Shown: one piece after another, positions 1 through 8,000 of the stretch
How positions within the stretch are numbered: the stretch's first letter is position 1
Layout of the letters: each line of letters begins with the position of its first letter
NCBI RefSeq assembly: GCF_013523125.1
Contig: NZ_JAAMQJ010000044.1
Coordinates: 1 to 37,689, forward strand
DNA length: 37,689 nucleotides
Direction of reading: 5' to 3'
From: Pseudomonas entomophila
GTDB taxonomy: Bacteria; Pseudomonadota; Gammaproteobacteria; Pseudomonadales; Pseudomonadaceae
Made by a program: the position numbers and the translations under genes
Notes under the pieces: generated by a model
Database searches by the model: none
The model's input: the letters and a program-made list of their open reading frames with translations, nothing else
Told to the model about the DNA's origin: nothing

Positions 1-52
1 GTATACACCTCTGCGGCCTTCTATACGTATAGAAGGCCGCAGAGGTGTATAC
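1..52. other. left hairpin telomere (read-through palindrome)
   Basis: A perfect inverted repeat with 26-base arms, centred between 26 and 27 on CTATAC|GTATAG. The palindrome is cut only by the window start, so its full arm may be longer. A prophage whose end is a closed hairpin gives exactly this when sequenced around the loop, so bases 1-26 are probably a mirror of 27-52 on the other strand. The inner 24 bases (15-38) are identical to the core of the right-end palindrome, while the flanks differ (CGCAGAGGTG here). In the circular or replicating form the two halves would be fused into the protelomerase target. The presence of a protelomerase gene at the other end supports this reading. Confidence 0.9.
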
Positions 53-157
53 ACCCTTGCGCACCTTATTACATATGCTTGGGGGTGTATGATGGTACGT
101 CTATTAAGGTGAATGAGGATTGTGCTAGAGGGTGTATGTACTTAGGTTGCATACACC
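44..157. repeat. left subtelomeric CATACACC repeats
   Basis: Copies of CATACACC or its complement GGTGTATG lie at 84-91, 131-138 and 150-157. A 12-base palindrome GGTGTATACACC at 44-55 contains two variant copies back to back. The same octamer occurs five times next to the right telomere. The restriction to the two telomere-proximal regions suggests binding sites for protelomerase or another end-binding protein, but this function is inferred. Confidence 0.7.
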
Positions 158-410
158 TTTGCACATATACCATTAAGGAATTATGCAGGCGGATAACTAG
201 AATGGCCGCCATGGCGGGTATAGCGATCGACGAATAGCAGGAAGCCAGCAGAGGGGCGCAGGAGCGTCATACGAGAAAGGATAGGGCCTAATGCAGGCTC
301 GTCCTTACCTGCGCAAAGCCCAGCAAACACGGGGCCTCCAGCGAACTAGGTAAGGACAAGGCATCAAGCGGGGGCGAAAAGCTGAAAATGCCTGGCGCTG
401 CGCGCCGCTT
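158..410. other. gene-free stretch with dyads
   Basis: No convincing gene is seen. It contains a 12-base palindrome CCGCCATGGCGG at 206-217 and a 10-base inverted repeat, GTCCTTACCT at 301-310 and AGGTAAGGAC at 348-357, separated by 37 bases. The role of either is unknown; control or partition functions are possible because parA begins downstream. Confidence 0.5.
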
Positions 411-460
411 TTGTTTGTACCTTTGACCTTTAGACCTATTGTACAAAGGTACATTTGTAC
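411..460. repeat. octamer array upstream of parA (candidate centromere/operator)
   Basis: Consecutive 7-9 base units resemble TTTGTACC: TTTGTACC, TTTGACC, TTTAGACC, TATTGTAC, AAAGGTACA, TTTGTACG. Short head-to-tail or inverted heptads or octads are typical sites for ribbon-helix-helix partition proteins such as ParG and omega, and type Ib centromeres usually lie just upstream of parA. The same words recur in other control regions of this element at 24.0, 26.4, 26.5 and 31.7 kb. The centromere role is inferred. Confidence 0.6.
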
Positions 461-467
461 GTATATT
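440..467 (+). promoter_or_regulatory. candidate par operon promoter
   Basis: TTGTAC (440-445) and TATATT (462-467) are separated by 16 bases, 29 bases before the parA start. The -35 element lies inside the octamer array, so the RHH partner protein would be well placed to repress its own operon. Confidence 0.45.
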
Positions 468-496
468 GGCGACTCACCAACAGGAGGCACGCCGAC

Positions 497-1144
497 ATGG
501 CTGCAAGAGTCTGGACAGTTCAGAACCAAAAGGGCGGCACCACTAAAACCACCACCGCGACGAACATAGCCGCGTGCTTGGCCACCGTGCACAAAAAAAA
601 CGTACTCCTGGTCGACCTGGACGGCACGCAAGGATCAGCTACGGACTGGGCTAGCGCCCGCTCTGACGATGCGCCGCCAGTGCCGTGCGTGATCATGCGC
701 GAGAACATCAAGCGCGACCTACCGCGAATCTCGGCAGGCTACGACTACGTAATTATCGACGGCGTACCGCAGATCAGCCCGCTGACCTCTGACACGGTAA
801 AAATCGCCGACCTGGTAATCATCCCGGTACAGCCCAGCCAGTACGACATTTGGGCGACCCGCGACATGGTGCAGCTGGTCAAAGATCGCCAGGAGGTTAC
901 CGACGGCCTGCCAAAGGCAGCCCTGATGGTTGCCCGCGCAATCCGCAACACGATCATCGAGCGAACCGCGACAGAGGCCCTGCATGGCTATGAGCTACCC
1001 GTGCTCAACGCAAAGACTTACCAAAGCGTCTCGTATCTAAATGGCATTGCAGAAGGGCGCAGCGTATTCGACCTGCCGGCCAGCGACGGCGCACGGGACG
1101 ACATCGAGGCCGTGACCCTGGAACTGCTGGAGATGGATAAATGA
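497..1144 (+). CDS. parA: ParA-family partition ATPase
   Basis: A 215-residue ATPase of the MinD/ParA superfamily that would segregate the linear plasmid between daughter cells. A deviant Walker A (KGGTTKTT) lies at residues 12-19, the Walker A' region is VDLDGTQGSATDW, and Walker B is YVIIDG. The protein is short and has no N-terminal HTH, which is the type Ib (ParF/ParA-delta-like) arrangement. The ATG at 497 was preferred over an in-frame upstream ATG at 455 because AGGAGG precedes it by 9 bases and the P-loop strand follows at once. The stop overlaps the next start by four bases (ATGA), implying translational coupling with a small partner gene. Confidence 0.93.
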   Translation: MAARVWTVQNQKGGTTKTTTATNIAACLATVHKKNVLLVDLDGTQGSATDWASARSDDAPPVPCVIMRENIKRDLPRISAGYDYVIIDGVPQISPLTSDTVKIADLVIIPVQPSQYDIWATRDMVQLVKDRQEVTDGLPKAALMVARAIRNTIIERTATEALHGYELPVLNAKTYQSVSYLNGIAEGRSVFDLPASDGARDDIEAVTLELLEMDK

Positions 1145-1458
1145 CCAAGCCTGCCGCAAAAATCACGCTTGACCGCCCGAGCCGTCCGGCAAGCGAGCCA
1201 GATCAAGCGCACCTGGACAAGGCGCGGAAAGCCGTCGTGTCTGACAGCGTCGACGAGAAGCAGCTCAAGGTGATCATTTCGACCAGGTATCACAAAGGCA
1301 CCACCGACATTAAAAACATGTCGGTCGACAGCGTACCGGTCAAATATCTGGTAATCGAAGCGCTCGACGACCTGTTCAGGAAGTACAGCGAGGGGAATGG
1401 GCACTACAAGATCGAGGACCAGGAGGAGCTAACGCGCCGCCTGAAATCGTTGCTGTAA
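1141..1458 (+). CDS. small partition partner, probable RHH DNA-binding protein
   Basis: A 105-residue protein translationally coupled to parA, which is the usual position of ParB/ParG-type centromere-binding proteins. The first 40 residues are polar and Pro/Lys-rich, as in the flexible ATPase-stimulating arms of such proteins. A predicted beta strand (KQLKVIIS, 40-47) is followed by two predicted helices, the second at 66-82 (VPVKYLVIEALDDLFRKY), compatible with a ribbon-helix-helix fold. It lacks the HTH of classical ParB. I infer that it binds the octamers upstream of parA; family membership is by size, position and pattern only. Confidence 0.7.
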   Translation: MTKPAAKITLDRPSRPASEPDQAHLDKARKAVVSDSVDEKQLKVIISTRYHKGTTDIKNMSVDSVPVKYLVIEALDDLFRKYSEGNGHYKIEDQEELTRRLKSLL

Positions 1459-1463
1459 AAAGC

Positions 1464-1494
1464 GCCTGGCAGCGGCGGCAACCGCTAACCAGGC
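1464..1494 (+). other. intercistronic hairpin after the par pair
   Basis: Stem GCCTGG (1464-1469) pairs with CCAGGC (1489-1494), and inner AGCGG pairs with CCGCT. No T-tract follows, so it is more likely an attenuator or mRNA-processing structure separating the par pair from the accessory genes than a terminator. Confidence 0.45.
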
Positions 1495-1522
1495 AGGACC
1501 GATAGACCTAGAGGGGTTCACC

Positions 1523-1675
1523 ATGTCCAAAGCGGACTATATCACAGTGCGCGGGCTCTCCCTGCGCGAAGCGGCCGAGCCGGCGAATCGCGCCCGGGTA
1601 GAGGCCTATCTCAAGCAAGAGTGCTGCGCACTCGCCTGGCACGGCTACCTGCGCATGATCGGGGAGGCCGCATGA
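1523..1675 (+). CDS. small hypothetical protein (50 aa)
   Basis: A short frame with a good ribosome site (GAGGGG, about 8 bases before ATG). It overlaps the next gene by four bases (ATGA). The product starts MSKADYITVRG and is mostly predicted helix, with a Cys pair (ECC) in the C-terminal half. No family is recognised. Support comes from the RBS and the coupled spacing, which match the rest of this compact operon. Confidence 0.6.
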   Translation: MSKADYITVRGLSLREAAEPANRARVEAYLKQECCALAWHGYLRMIGEAA

Positions 1676-1818
1676 ATCGCAATGACGACACGTCCGGCCT
1701 GCAGATCCTACTTTCAGGCGCCATAGCCTTGGGGCTCATGTTCTACGCGATCGGGATCTTTGTTTACCGCCTGTACGTACACCGCGACCGCCAGATCGAG
1801 CAGGAGAGCAACGAGTGA
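1672..1818 (+). CDS. small single-pass membrane protein (48 aa)
   Basis: Starts at the ATG that overlaps the upstream stop. Residues about 10-31 (ILLSGAIALGLMFYAIGIFV) form one strongly hydrophobic segment. The N-terminus is polar and the C-terminal tail is charged (VHRDRQIEQESNE), consistent with a bitopic inner-membrane protein. It is followed with a GTGA overlap by a secreted repeat protein, suggesting co-expression. Function is unknown. Confidence 0.65.
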   Translation: MNRNDDTSGLQILLSGAIALGLMFYAIGIFVYRLYVHRDRQIEQESNE

Positions 1819-2147
1819 AAATAATCCTAATCCTCGCCGTGGCCATCGCCGCTAGCCAGGCCATCGCACGCGATTGCGATGTCGATCACGACAACCGAAC
1901 CGACGCCACCTGCGGCGGGCCAGATCGGGACCTCGACAACGACGGGCGCACCGACGCCACTTTCGGCGGACCCGATCGCGACCTTGATAACGACGGGCGA
2001 ACAGATGCGCGCTTTGGCGGCTCCGATCGAGACGTCGACAACGACGGGCGCACCGACGCTACGTTCGGAGGACCTGATCGCGACCTCGACAACGACGGGC
2101 GCACAGATTCGCGCTTTGGCGGACCTGATAACCGGGAGGGGCGCTGA
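1815..2147 (+). CDS. secreted Asp-rich repeat protein (EF-loop-like repeats)
   Basis: A 110-residue product starting at GTG, overlapping the previous stop by four bases, with AGGAG upstream. Residues 1-19 look like a Sec signal peptide (hydrophobic core IILILAVAIAASQAIA, cleavage near AIA|RD). The mature part is five consecutive 17-residue units of the type DRDLDNDGRTDATFGGP (residues 20-104). Each carries DxDxDGxxD spacing like calcium-binding loops of dockerin, thrombospondin type 3 or EF-hand proteins; the first unit has Asn for Gly. I infer an exported, probably calcium-binding protein expressed from the prophage. Whether it is periplasmic, secreted or virion-related cannot be told. Confidence 0.75.
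   Translation: MKIILILAVAIAASQAIARDCDVDHDNRTDATCGGPDRDLDNDGRTDATFGGPDRDLDNDGRTDARFGGSDRDVDNDGRTDATFGGPDRDLDNDGRTDSRFGGPDNREGR
1872..2126 (+). repeat. five tandem 51-bp coding repeats
   Basis: Five in-frame 51-base units encode the 17-residue Asp-rich repeats. Units 2-5 are very similar at DNA level (gacaacgacgggcg recurs), while the first is diverged. This indicates expansion by recent duplication and a locus likely to vary in copy number. Confidence 0.85.
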
Positions 2148-2148
2148 A

Positions 2149-2355
2149 ATGGCTATCACCATTAAGGTTCGACTAAGCTGCGGCGCCTACCAGGCCCGGG
2201 CGATGCGCAAAGGTGTCACTGCCAGCAGCGCCGAGAGCGCAAGGGCCGCTGCGGCGGCCGTATGCCGAAAGCTCGGACTTGACCCAGACCTGCTCGAGCA
2301 GGCCCAAGCTGAACCAGGAACAACTATCTACACGCACCAGGAGCAAGCAGCATGA
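2149..2355 (+). CDS. small hypothetical protein (68 aa)
   Basis: ATG follows the repeat-protein stop by one base, with GGGAGGGG upstream. The product (MAITIKVRLSCGAYQARAMRKG...) is basic at the N-terminus, with an Ala-rich helix (SARAAAAAVCRKLG). It overlaps the next gene by four bases (ATGA). The pattern recalls small phage proteins that sit beside replication or partition genes, but no family is recognised. Confidence 0.65.
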   Translation: MAITIKVRLSCGAYQARAMRKGVTASSAESARAAAAAVCRKLGLDPDLLEQAQAEPGTTIYTHQEQAA

Positions 2356-2801
2356 GCCATATCGAAAAGATGAAGAAAGCCGCCCGTATTTCCGACCTTG
2401 AGCTCTACGACCTGGTCGTCGCCATGTACCCCGAGAAATTCGCTGCCCGTGACGAAGCCGGTGACGACCTGTGGGACGAGGTTATGCAGTTTGTCGATGA
2501 GGAGCTGTGCGGCGACCTTCTCCAGAATGAGGAGGGGCTGCGCGAGCTGCTCGGGCGAGTGCTCTTGATGACCCACCCGATCTGCGGAGCTCTTTCCGGC
2601 AAGCTCTACCATGCGCTTGGCACAGTGAAGGTAAACGGCGACCAGGTACACATGATGGCCGCAGCAAAAACCGAACTGACGACCTTTGGCGGCATGACAA
2701 TCGTAGAGGATTCAGCCGTTCCGCCTGGTAAAGCCTTCATCGTTCAGGACGACAAGCCCCTAGCCGAACTGCGCATTGTCGGCAATGACGAAGGCCGCTG
2801 A
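2352..2801 (+). CDS. hypothetical phage protein (149 aa)
   Basis: A soluble acidic protein in the accessory operon. The N-terminal two thirds are predicted helical (LYDLVVAMYPEKFAARDEAGDDLWDEVMQFVDEE within residues 18-51) and the C-terminal third is predicted beta (FGGMTIVEDSAVPPGKAFIV). It is translationally coupled to the upstream gene. No signal peptide or known motif is seen. The operon position suggests a lysogen-expressed accessory role; function is unknown. Confidence 0.7.
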   Translation: MSHIEKMKKAARISDLELYDLVVAMYPEKFAARDEAGDDLWDEVMQFVDEELCGDLLQNEEGLRELLGRVLLMTHPICGALSGKLYHALGTVKVNGDQVHMMAAAKTELTTFGGMTIVEDSAVPPGKAFIVQDDKPLAELRIVGNDEGR

Positions 2802-2802
2802 A

Positions 2803-2940
2803 ATGGCAGATCGCGATTTCTACGCGGATTGCCCGCACTGCGACCGATGCGAGTTCGTCGACGAGGACGACTGGTTCGAGCACGTCAGTATGTGCGAATG
2901 GGAGCAGGAGCAGGACCGCCTGCGCGACGAGGAGGAGTAA
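2803..2940 (+). CDS. small Cys/His-rich acidic protein (45 aa)
   Basis: Starts one base after the previous stop, giving 45 residues beginning MADRDFYADCPHCDRCEF. Cys-Pro-His-Cys and a later His-x3-Cys (HVSMC) could form a single zinc site, and the C-terminus is a run of acidic residues. It is the last gene before a strong terminator, which supports it as the distal member of the operon. No family is recognised. Confidence 0.55.
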   Translation: MADRDFYADCPHCDRCEFVDEDDWFEHVSMCEWEQEQDRLRDEEE

Positions 2941-2963
2941 TCGCCCTGTAGCCCGACCCACAA

Positions 2964-2987
2964 GCCCGCCCACTCGGCGGGCTTTTT
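2964..2987 (+). terminator. rho-independent terminator of the left operon
   Basis: GCCCGCC (2964-2970), five-base loop, GGCGGGC (2976-2982), then TTTTT. It ends the par/accessory operon before the next plus-strand gene. Confidence 0.9.
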
Positions 2988-3027
2988 GTTACCCTGCGCG
3001 GCCTTAACCCATGGAGAAGCGCGCAGC

Positions 3028-3381
3028 ATGAAAGCAAAGCACCTGATTATCGCCGTCGGCGCCGCCGCCCTTGTGGCGCTGGGCATTAACGACTTGATCA
3101 ACAAGGACGCAAACGCGCTCGAGCGCCTTAACGACCGCGTCGGATTGAAAGTTGACTGTGAAGTGCAGAAGGTGAAGGGGCAGCGCTGGGGAGTATGCCG
3201 GTATAAAAACGGCGCACCTGCAAACGCATGGCTTGACCGAGACGGCACATGGACAGCGGGCAACGGCAATGCGATCGAAGCCTTTAATCGGCTTGAGCAC
3301 GCCGAGGACAAGCAAAACCTGCCTAACGTGCAGATCGACTACGCCAACCCGCCGAGAATGCCAGCGGGACTGCTTGAGTAA
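3028..3381 (+). CDS. exported or membrane-anchored hypothetical protein (117 aa)
   Basis: Starts at ATG 3028 (MKAKHLIIAVGAAALVALG), preferred over an upstream in-frame start because the gene then begins with a signal-like segment: a basic N-terminus plus about 15 hydrophobic residues. The body has two Cys (CEVQ..., GVCRYK) that could form a disulfide outside the cytoplasm, and a WLDRDGTW stretch. It stands alone between two terminators, so it probably has its own promoter in 2988-3027 or is reached by read-through. Candidate lysogenic-conversion gene; function is unknown. Confidence 0.65.
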   Translation: MKAKHLIIAVGAAALVALGINDLINKDANALERLNDRVGLKVDCEVQKVKGQRWGVCRYKNGAPANAWLDRDGTWTAGNGNAIEAFNRLEHAEDKQNLPNVQIDYANPPRMPAGLLE

Positions 3382-3395
3382 TCGCCAGAAACGAC

Positions 3396-3432
3396 AAAAG
3401 CCCCCACCGCCGCAAGGCAGTGGGGGCTTTTT
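3396..3432. terminator. bidirectional terminator between left operon and late operon
   Basis: AAAAGCCCCCAC (3396-3407) pairs with GTGGGGGCTTTT (3420-3431), a 12-base stem with A-tract on the left and T-tract on the right. It works on both strands and sits between convergent genes: the plus-strand exported protein and the last late gene, gpD. Confidence 0.92.
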
Positions 3433-4439
3433 CATGCTGGTAATGTCGCCTCGAGCACGCAGCGGTAACCCTGCGCCTTGCTGCCGCTCTCGGTGGCTTT
3501 GTCGATTGACCACTGCCCGCGCATAAAGCTCGGCCAGGTGTCATCGAGCGTGACCAGGCCCTCAGCAGCAAAAGCTGGGTTACCGGGGCAGTCAATGCGC
3601 AGCTTCATCGCCTCGCGCTTGATCTTGCGCGCCTCGCCCTCGCCTGCAGCCTTGGCCTCGGCCTCATTCTGGTAGCGCTGGCGAACGCGCTTGAACGGCT
3701 CCGAACCCGTCTCTACGACGCATTCCTTGCCCGCAGCACCATCCCACCAGACGGTTTTGCAGCCCTTGAACTTGACGCGGCTCTCGCTATCGAGCGTGGC
3801 GTTGATGAATGACCGCTCGCCGGGGCGGTTGTCATTCGTCACCGTCAGCGTCACTGGCGGCAGGGCCTTACCGCTCAGCGACTTGAGCTGACCGCGCCGA
3901 CCCATGACATACAGGTCGTTGACCGGCTTTGTCACTGCGTCGTACTTGCGGGCGATTCTGGTCAGGAACCCCATATCCGTTTCGTTCGACTGGTCGACGT
4001 GATCGACCGCGATCGCGTCCAACTCGGGAGCGATGCGCGGCGAAAATCCGTGCTTGCCGGCCAGCTCGCGAAAGATGGCGCCGAGGGTCGTCGGGCCATA
4101 GCTGGCCGAACGACGCTCTTTGAACTTCGTCTCGTCAGCCACCTTGAACGGCGCAGCCGTGGCAACGATCAGCAGCAGTGCCGGGAAAAGCTGCGGTGTG
4201 GTGCGTGTTACGACGAACTCGCCCGCGTCGACGAGCCCGGTTTCCTTATAGCCCCGCCGCAGCCCGATTTTTCCGTCAACGCTCGGCAGGCCTTCCAGCC
4301 CTTCGATATTGACGGTCAGCTTAAGCGTATCCGACTCGACGCCCGCCGCGTCGACGTGCTCCCAGTCAACTAGCCGCGAGTTGATCAGCGCCGCATTGGC
4401 GCCGGTCACCTCGACCGCTGGCGTGTATCCAATGGCCAT
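3432..4439 (-). CDS. D: tail hub protein, P2 gpD-like
   Basis: A 335-residue homologue of P2 late-control/tail protein D (gp27-like baseplate hub), which forms the channel between tail tube and spike. The family pattern is visible: N-terminal beta-rich part (DTLKLTVNIEGL, GKIGLRRGY), FKERRSASYGPTTLGAIFRELAGKHG, and SNETDMGFLTRIARKYDAV in the middle. GAGGGGG precedes the ATG by four bases. It is the last gene of the late operon, directly after gpX, as in P2. Confidence 0.93.
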   Translation of the reverse strand: MAIGYTPAVEVTGANAALINSRLVDWEHVDAAGVESDTLKLTVNIEGLEGLPSVDGKIGLRRGYKETGLVDAGEFVVTRTTPQLFPALLLIVATAAPFKVADETKFKERRSASYGPTTLGAIFRELAGKHGFSPRIAPELDAIAVDHVDQSNETDMGFLTRIARKYDAVTKPVNDLYVMGRRGQLKSLSGKALPPVTLTVTNDNRPGERSFINATLDSESRVKFKGCKTVWWDGAAGKECVVETGSEPFKRVRQRYQNEAEAKAAGEGEARKIKREAMKLRIDCPGNPAFAAEGLVTLDDTWPSFMRGQWSIDKATESGSKAQGYRCVLEATLPA

Positions 4440-4448
4440 TTAACCCCC

Positions 4449-4661
4449 TCAGTCCCAAGCGCTTACAACTGCAGGCGTTGCGGCCTGCTCCTGGAGCTCA
4501 GGCAAGATCACCCGCAGCCCCGCTGGCAAGGTCGGCCCGTAGTCGACCAGGTCCTCGTTCAACAGCCAGAACGCAGCCTCGGCGGCGTCGTCCGACCGGC
4601 CCAGCTCGCGGTAGAGCAGGAGATTGACCGTGTCGCCGGCAATGGTCCGAACCCTACGCAT
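4449..4661 (-). CDS. X: tail protein X, P2 gpX-like
   Basis: A 70-residue protein matching the small LysM-like gpX: MRRVRTIAGDTVNLLLYRELG followed by LNEDLVDYGPTLPAGLRVILPEL. The family start sits at 4661, and longer upstream frames are out of register with it. It overlaps gpU by eight bases and precedes gpD, the P2 order U-X-D. It is thought to help tail assembly near the hub. Confidence 0.9.
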   Translation of the reverse strand: MRRVRTIAGDTVNLLLYRELGRSDDAAEAAFWLLNEDLVDYGPTLPAGLRVILPELQEQAATPAVVSAWD

Positions 4662-5037
4662 TAGCGAACTCCTGCAGCTCGAGCGTCCACTCCAGGAGCG
4701 ACGCCGTACCGTCATCGAGCACCCTCTTTTGCGACTCGCTGACCTCCTGCACGGTCCAGCGCCCCCACACACGACCCACGCCGTCGACCAGGACGTGCGG
4801 CGTCCTGGCGTTGACGAGGGCACGCAACTGGTCGACCTTCTGCATGCCCGCTTCCCACTGGGCTTTGCCGGTCAGTCTCAGCGTCTCCAGCCCCTGCCCG
4901 GTGTTTTGCGACAGGGGCTTGCTGCTGATGATATCCATGGTCACCCAGCCGCCCGAGGTTTTCCGGTCGAGAGTGTCGTAAGGAAAGCCACTCGAGAGGC
5001 TGAACACAAAGTTACCGAGCGCCATTTGCTGCGCCAT
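4654..5037 (-). CDS. U: tail protein U, P2 gpU-like
   Basis: A 127-residue protein of the P2 gpU family, implicated in tail completion/baseplate assembly. Diagnostic features are LGNFVFSLSSGFPYDTLDRKTSGGWVTMD at the N-terminus, PLSQNTGQGLETLRLTGKA, and a C-terminal SLLEWTLELQEF. The ATG at 5037 lies just after the tape-measure stop; an in-frame TTG six bases upstream would overlap that stop and is possible. Confidence 0.92.
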   Translation of the reverse strand: MAQQMALGNFVFSLSSGFPYDTLDRKTSGGWVTMDIISSKPLSQNTGQGLETLRLTGKAQWEAGMQKVDQLRALVNARTPHVLVDGVGRVWGRWTVQEVSESQKRVLDDGTASLLEWTLELQEFANA

Positions 5038-5039
5038 CG

Positions 5040-8000
5040 TCAATCGCTCCCGTCAGTCAAAGAGGCACCGCGCCGGACGGCTAGAGGGTCGCCCCCCACG
5101 CCCGCCGCCATCATTTCCGCTTTAAGCCTGGCGATAATCTGGTCGGCCAACCGCTTGTCATAGGCCGGGTCGCCAGTCGGCTGCATGGTGATTTGCGGCG
5201 CGAAGGTGATTTGCTTGTTCTCGGTGACGGCCTTGGCCACGTCCTTGGCCGTATCGGCTGGCGCCTTGAGCTTGTCGACCAACGCGCCGAGCTGCTTGCC
5301 GATCCACTCGCCCCCGCCACTGCCTGCCAGCGCGCCAATGGCGCCACCAACTGCAGTACCGATGCCGGGCAAAATCGCCGTGCCGATCGCTGCACCCGCC
5401 GAGGCCCCTGCCCAACCCCCAGCCATGCCGCCGACGGCGCCGCCAACTTGGCCAGCGTCACCTTTGGCCAGGCCGTCTGCCGCCGTGGCAGCGCCAGAGA
5501 GCAGCATCAAGGGCGTGGCCACCTTCGCGGCGACCTTCGCCATAGGCCCAAGTACGCTCCCACCCACGGCAGCAGCCTTGGCCAGCGTACCAGGTGCTGC
5601 CTCAGCCACTGCCGCAGCCGCTGGTGCAGCACGCGACACACCAGCCAGCGCCCCCGCTGGCGCCGTCGGCAAGAACGGCGCAGGCAATGCCGCCACCGGA
5701 CGCAGCGCGGACAGTGCTCGAGGTGCTGCTGCCGCCGAACCAGGTGCGCCGGAAACTCCAGGAGCAGCGCTGCCGGTTGGAACCAGGGAAAGCACCGGCG
5801 CTGCACGAGCCGCTGCGATCGGAGCACCAGGCGCACCAGGCACAGCGCTCGCAGGCGGTACCAGCGACAGTACCGGTGCCGTCCGAGGCGTCGTGAGCGG
5901 CGCACCAGGCGCTGCAGGAGCACCTTTAGGCACAAGGGTAAGAACCGGCGCCGCTTTGGCAGCCGCTGGCCCCGCTGCCGCAGCGACAGAGGCCGCAGCA
6001 GGGGCCTGGCCTAGCGGGACTGTCGAAAGCGCCGTTGGCGACGCGAGAGCGCCACTGGCGACGGTCGCCAGCCCTGCCGCAGCCATAACCGGCGCAATGA
6101 CTTTCCCACCCAGCGCGGAAAGTCGCCCAAACCGGCTCGCCTTTGCCGCCGTGGTTGCAGCCTTTCCTTTGCCGCCTCCGCCGCCCGCACCACCTGCAGA
6201 ACCAGCACCACCAGGTGCATTGCCGAGCCGCCCAAGTGTTGCATTCAAACGCACCACCGCCTGATCAGCAGCGATCGCCGTCCTGCCCGTGCTGGCGTCG
6301 AGCTTGGCACGCGCCAGGCCGGCGCGGTTGAACCCCTGCCCAACAAGCAAACCGACGAACTTTAGCCCAAGCGCGCCGACCTTGAGCGCAGCCAGGCCAC
6401 CCGCTGCGACCGCAAGGGCACCGGTCACCCCGGGGAACGTCTCAGCAGCCCACGAAACCATGTCTACCAGGCTCCCGAGCGGGACCAGGACAGCGTTCAG
6501 TGCCGGCAACATGGCGTTGCCAACTACAGTCGAGAGCCTCGTCAGGCGAGCAGTGAACGAGTTCCAGCCGGTACGAGCGGTATTCGCAACGCCTGCCGCC
6601 TCCTGCATCATCGAGCCTTGTTCGCCGATAACAGACGTCGCGTACTTGCTTTTGTCTGCAACCATGGCAAAGGCCTTGCGTACCTCGCCGAGGTTCTCCA
6701 GGAGCGGCTGAATCGCGCCGATCGACTCCGAGCCGAACAGGTTTGTCGCGACTGCCGCCTGCTCCTCTCGGGGCTGCTCTTTGATCGCCTCGAGCACACG
6801 CATGATCGTGTCAGGGGCGTTCTGCTGCATGTCGGCGGCGAGCTGCTCGGGGTCAAAGCCGAGCTCTTTCCATTGCTCCTTTTCACCCTTTGTCGCCGAC
6901 TTGCCCGCGACAAGGGCGCTGGTGAAGTTCTTGAAGCCGGTACCGGCGATTTCCTTCTCGGTGCCCGGGTTCAGCAGTGCAGCCGACAGGGCGGCGCTCT
7001 GCTCGGGCGTAAGGCCCGATGCCTTACCGACAGCGCCGTAACGCTTCACGACCGCCGCAATGTCCGCCGCCTTGGCGTTGAAGTTGTTGCCGAGGTAGTT
7101 CGTCGAGTCGGCCAGATCGAGCGTCTGCGCCCGATCCAGGCCCATGGACGCACGCCAGCCGGCCATTGTCTCGCCCGCCGTCTGTGCATCGATATCGAAC
7201 GCCGAGCCCATGATCGCCGCGTCACGGGTAAAGTCCATCACCGCAGCCGTCTTGGCCTTGACGTCGATGTTTCCGTTCTTGTCCTTGAGCTCGTTGCCGA
7301 TGCCCGACTGGCCCGCTGCATATTCGATCTTGGCCAGGTCGATTGCCGTCATTCCCGAGGAGGCGATTAGGCGATCGCTGGCCAGCTGCAAGTTCGCCGA
7401 GGCCATCGCCTCTTTACCGCCATCCTCGAAGTTGATCACCTTGCCGACGTCGGCCATGGCCGTTTCCATGTCCATTGCCTGCGAGATTGGCCGGCTGGCC
7501 ACGTAGGCGAGCGCTGCCGTCTCCACCATTTGTCCGCGCAGGTCTGCACGGCGGTCTCGGTTGGACTGGATATTTTCTTGCGCCGATTTGACTGCAGCCA
7601 GCTTGGCGCGCTGCGCCGCAAGGGCGGAGTTAGCCGCCTCCGTTGCCGCCTCGAGGCGCTTCTGCTCGCCCGCAAGCTTGCCGGTGTCTACACCTGCAGC
7701 CGTCAGATCAGCCTTCAAGCCCTTGAGCTGGTTGCTCTCGGCCCGGTGCGCCGCCTGCAGTGTTTTGACGCTGGCGGTCGCCTTGTCCTGCGCTGTATCG
7801 AGTTTCGCCGCCGCACTGGTGGCTGCGCCAAGCTCCCGGGAAAGCCTGGCCTCCTCGATCCCGGCTGCACGCACCTGCGCAGCAGTGGCCTCGGTCGAGG
7901 CGCCAAGGGTTTTCAACGAGTCGACGGCGAGCTTGTGCTGCGCGGTCAGTTGCTCGACCTTCGCCGCCGCTGCGGCCTGCTCCCTGCTGACCTTGGCCTG

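Noticed and set aside
1872..2126. Regular repeats that might be a CRISPR array
   Set aside because: They are contiguous 51-base in-frame coding units without unique spacers.
1879..2355. Long frame of 158 codons overlapping the repeat protein
   Set aside because: It is an out-of-frame reading of the 51-bp repeats that runs into the genuine 68-aa gene; the real start of that gene is at 2149.
5185..6264. Ala/Pro-rich open frame opposite the tape measure
   Set aside because: The low-complexity composition is the antisense image of the Ala/Pro-rich tape-measure segment.
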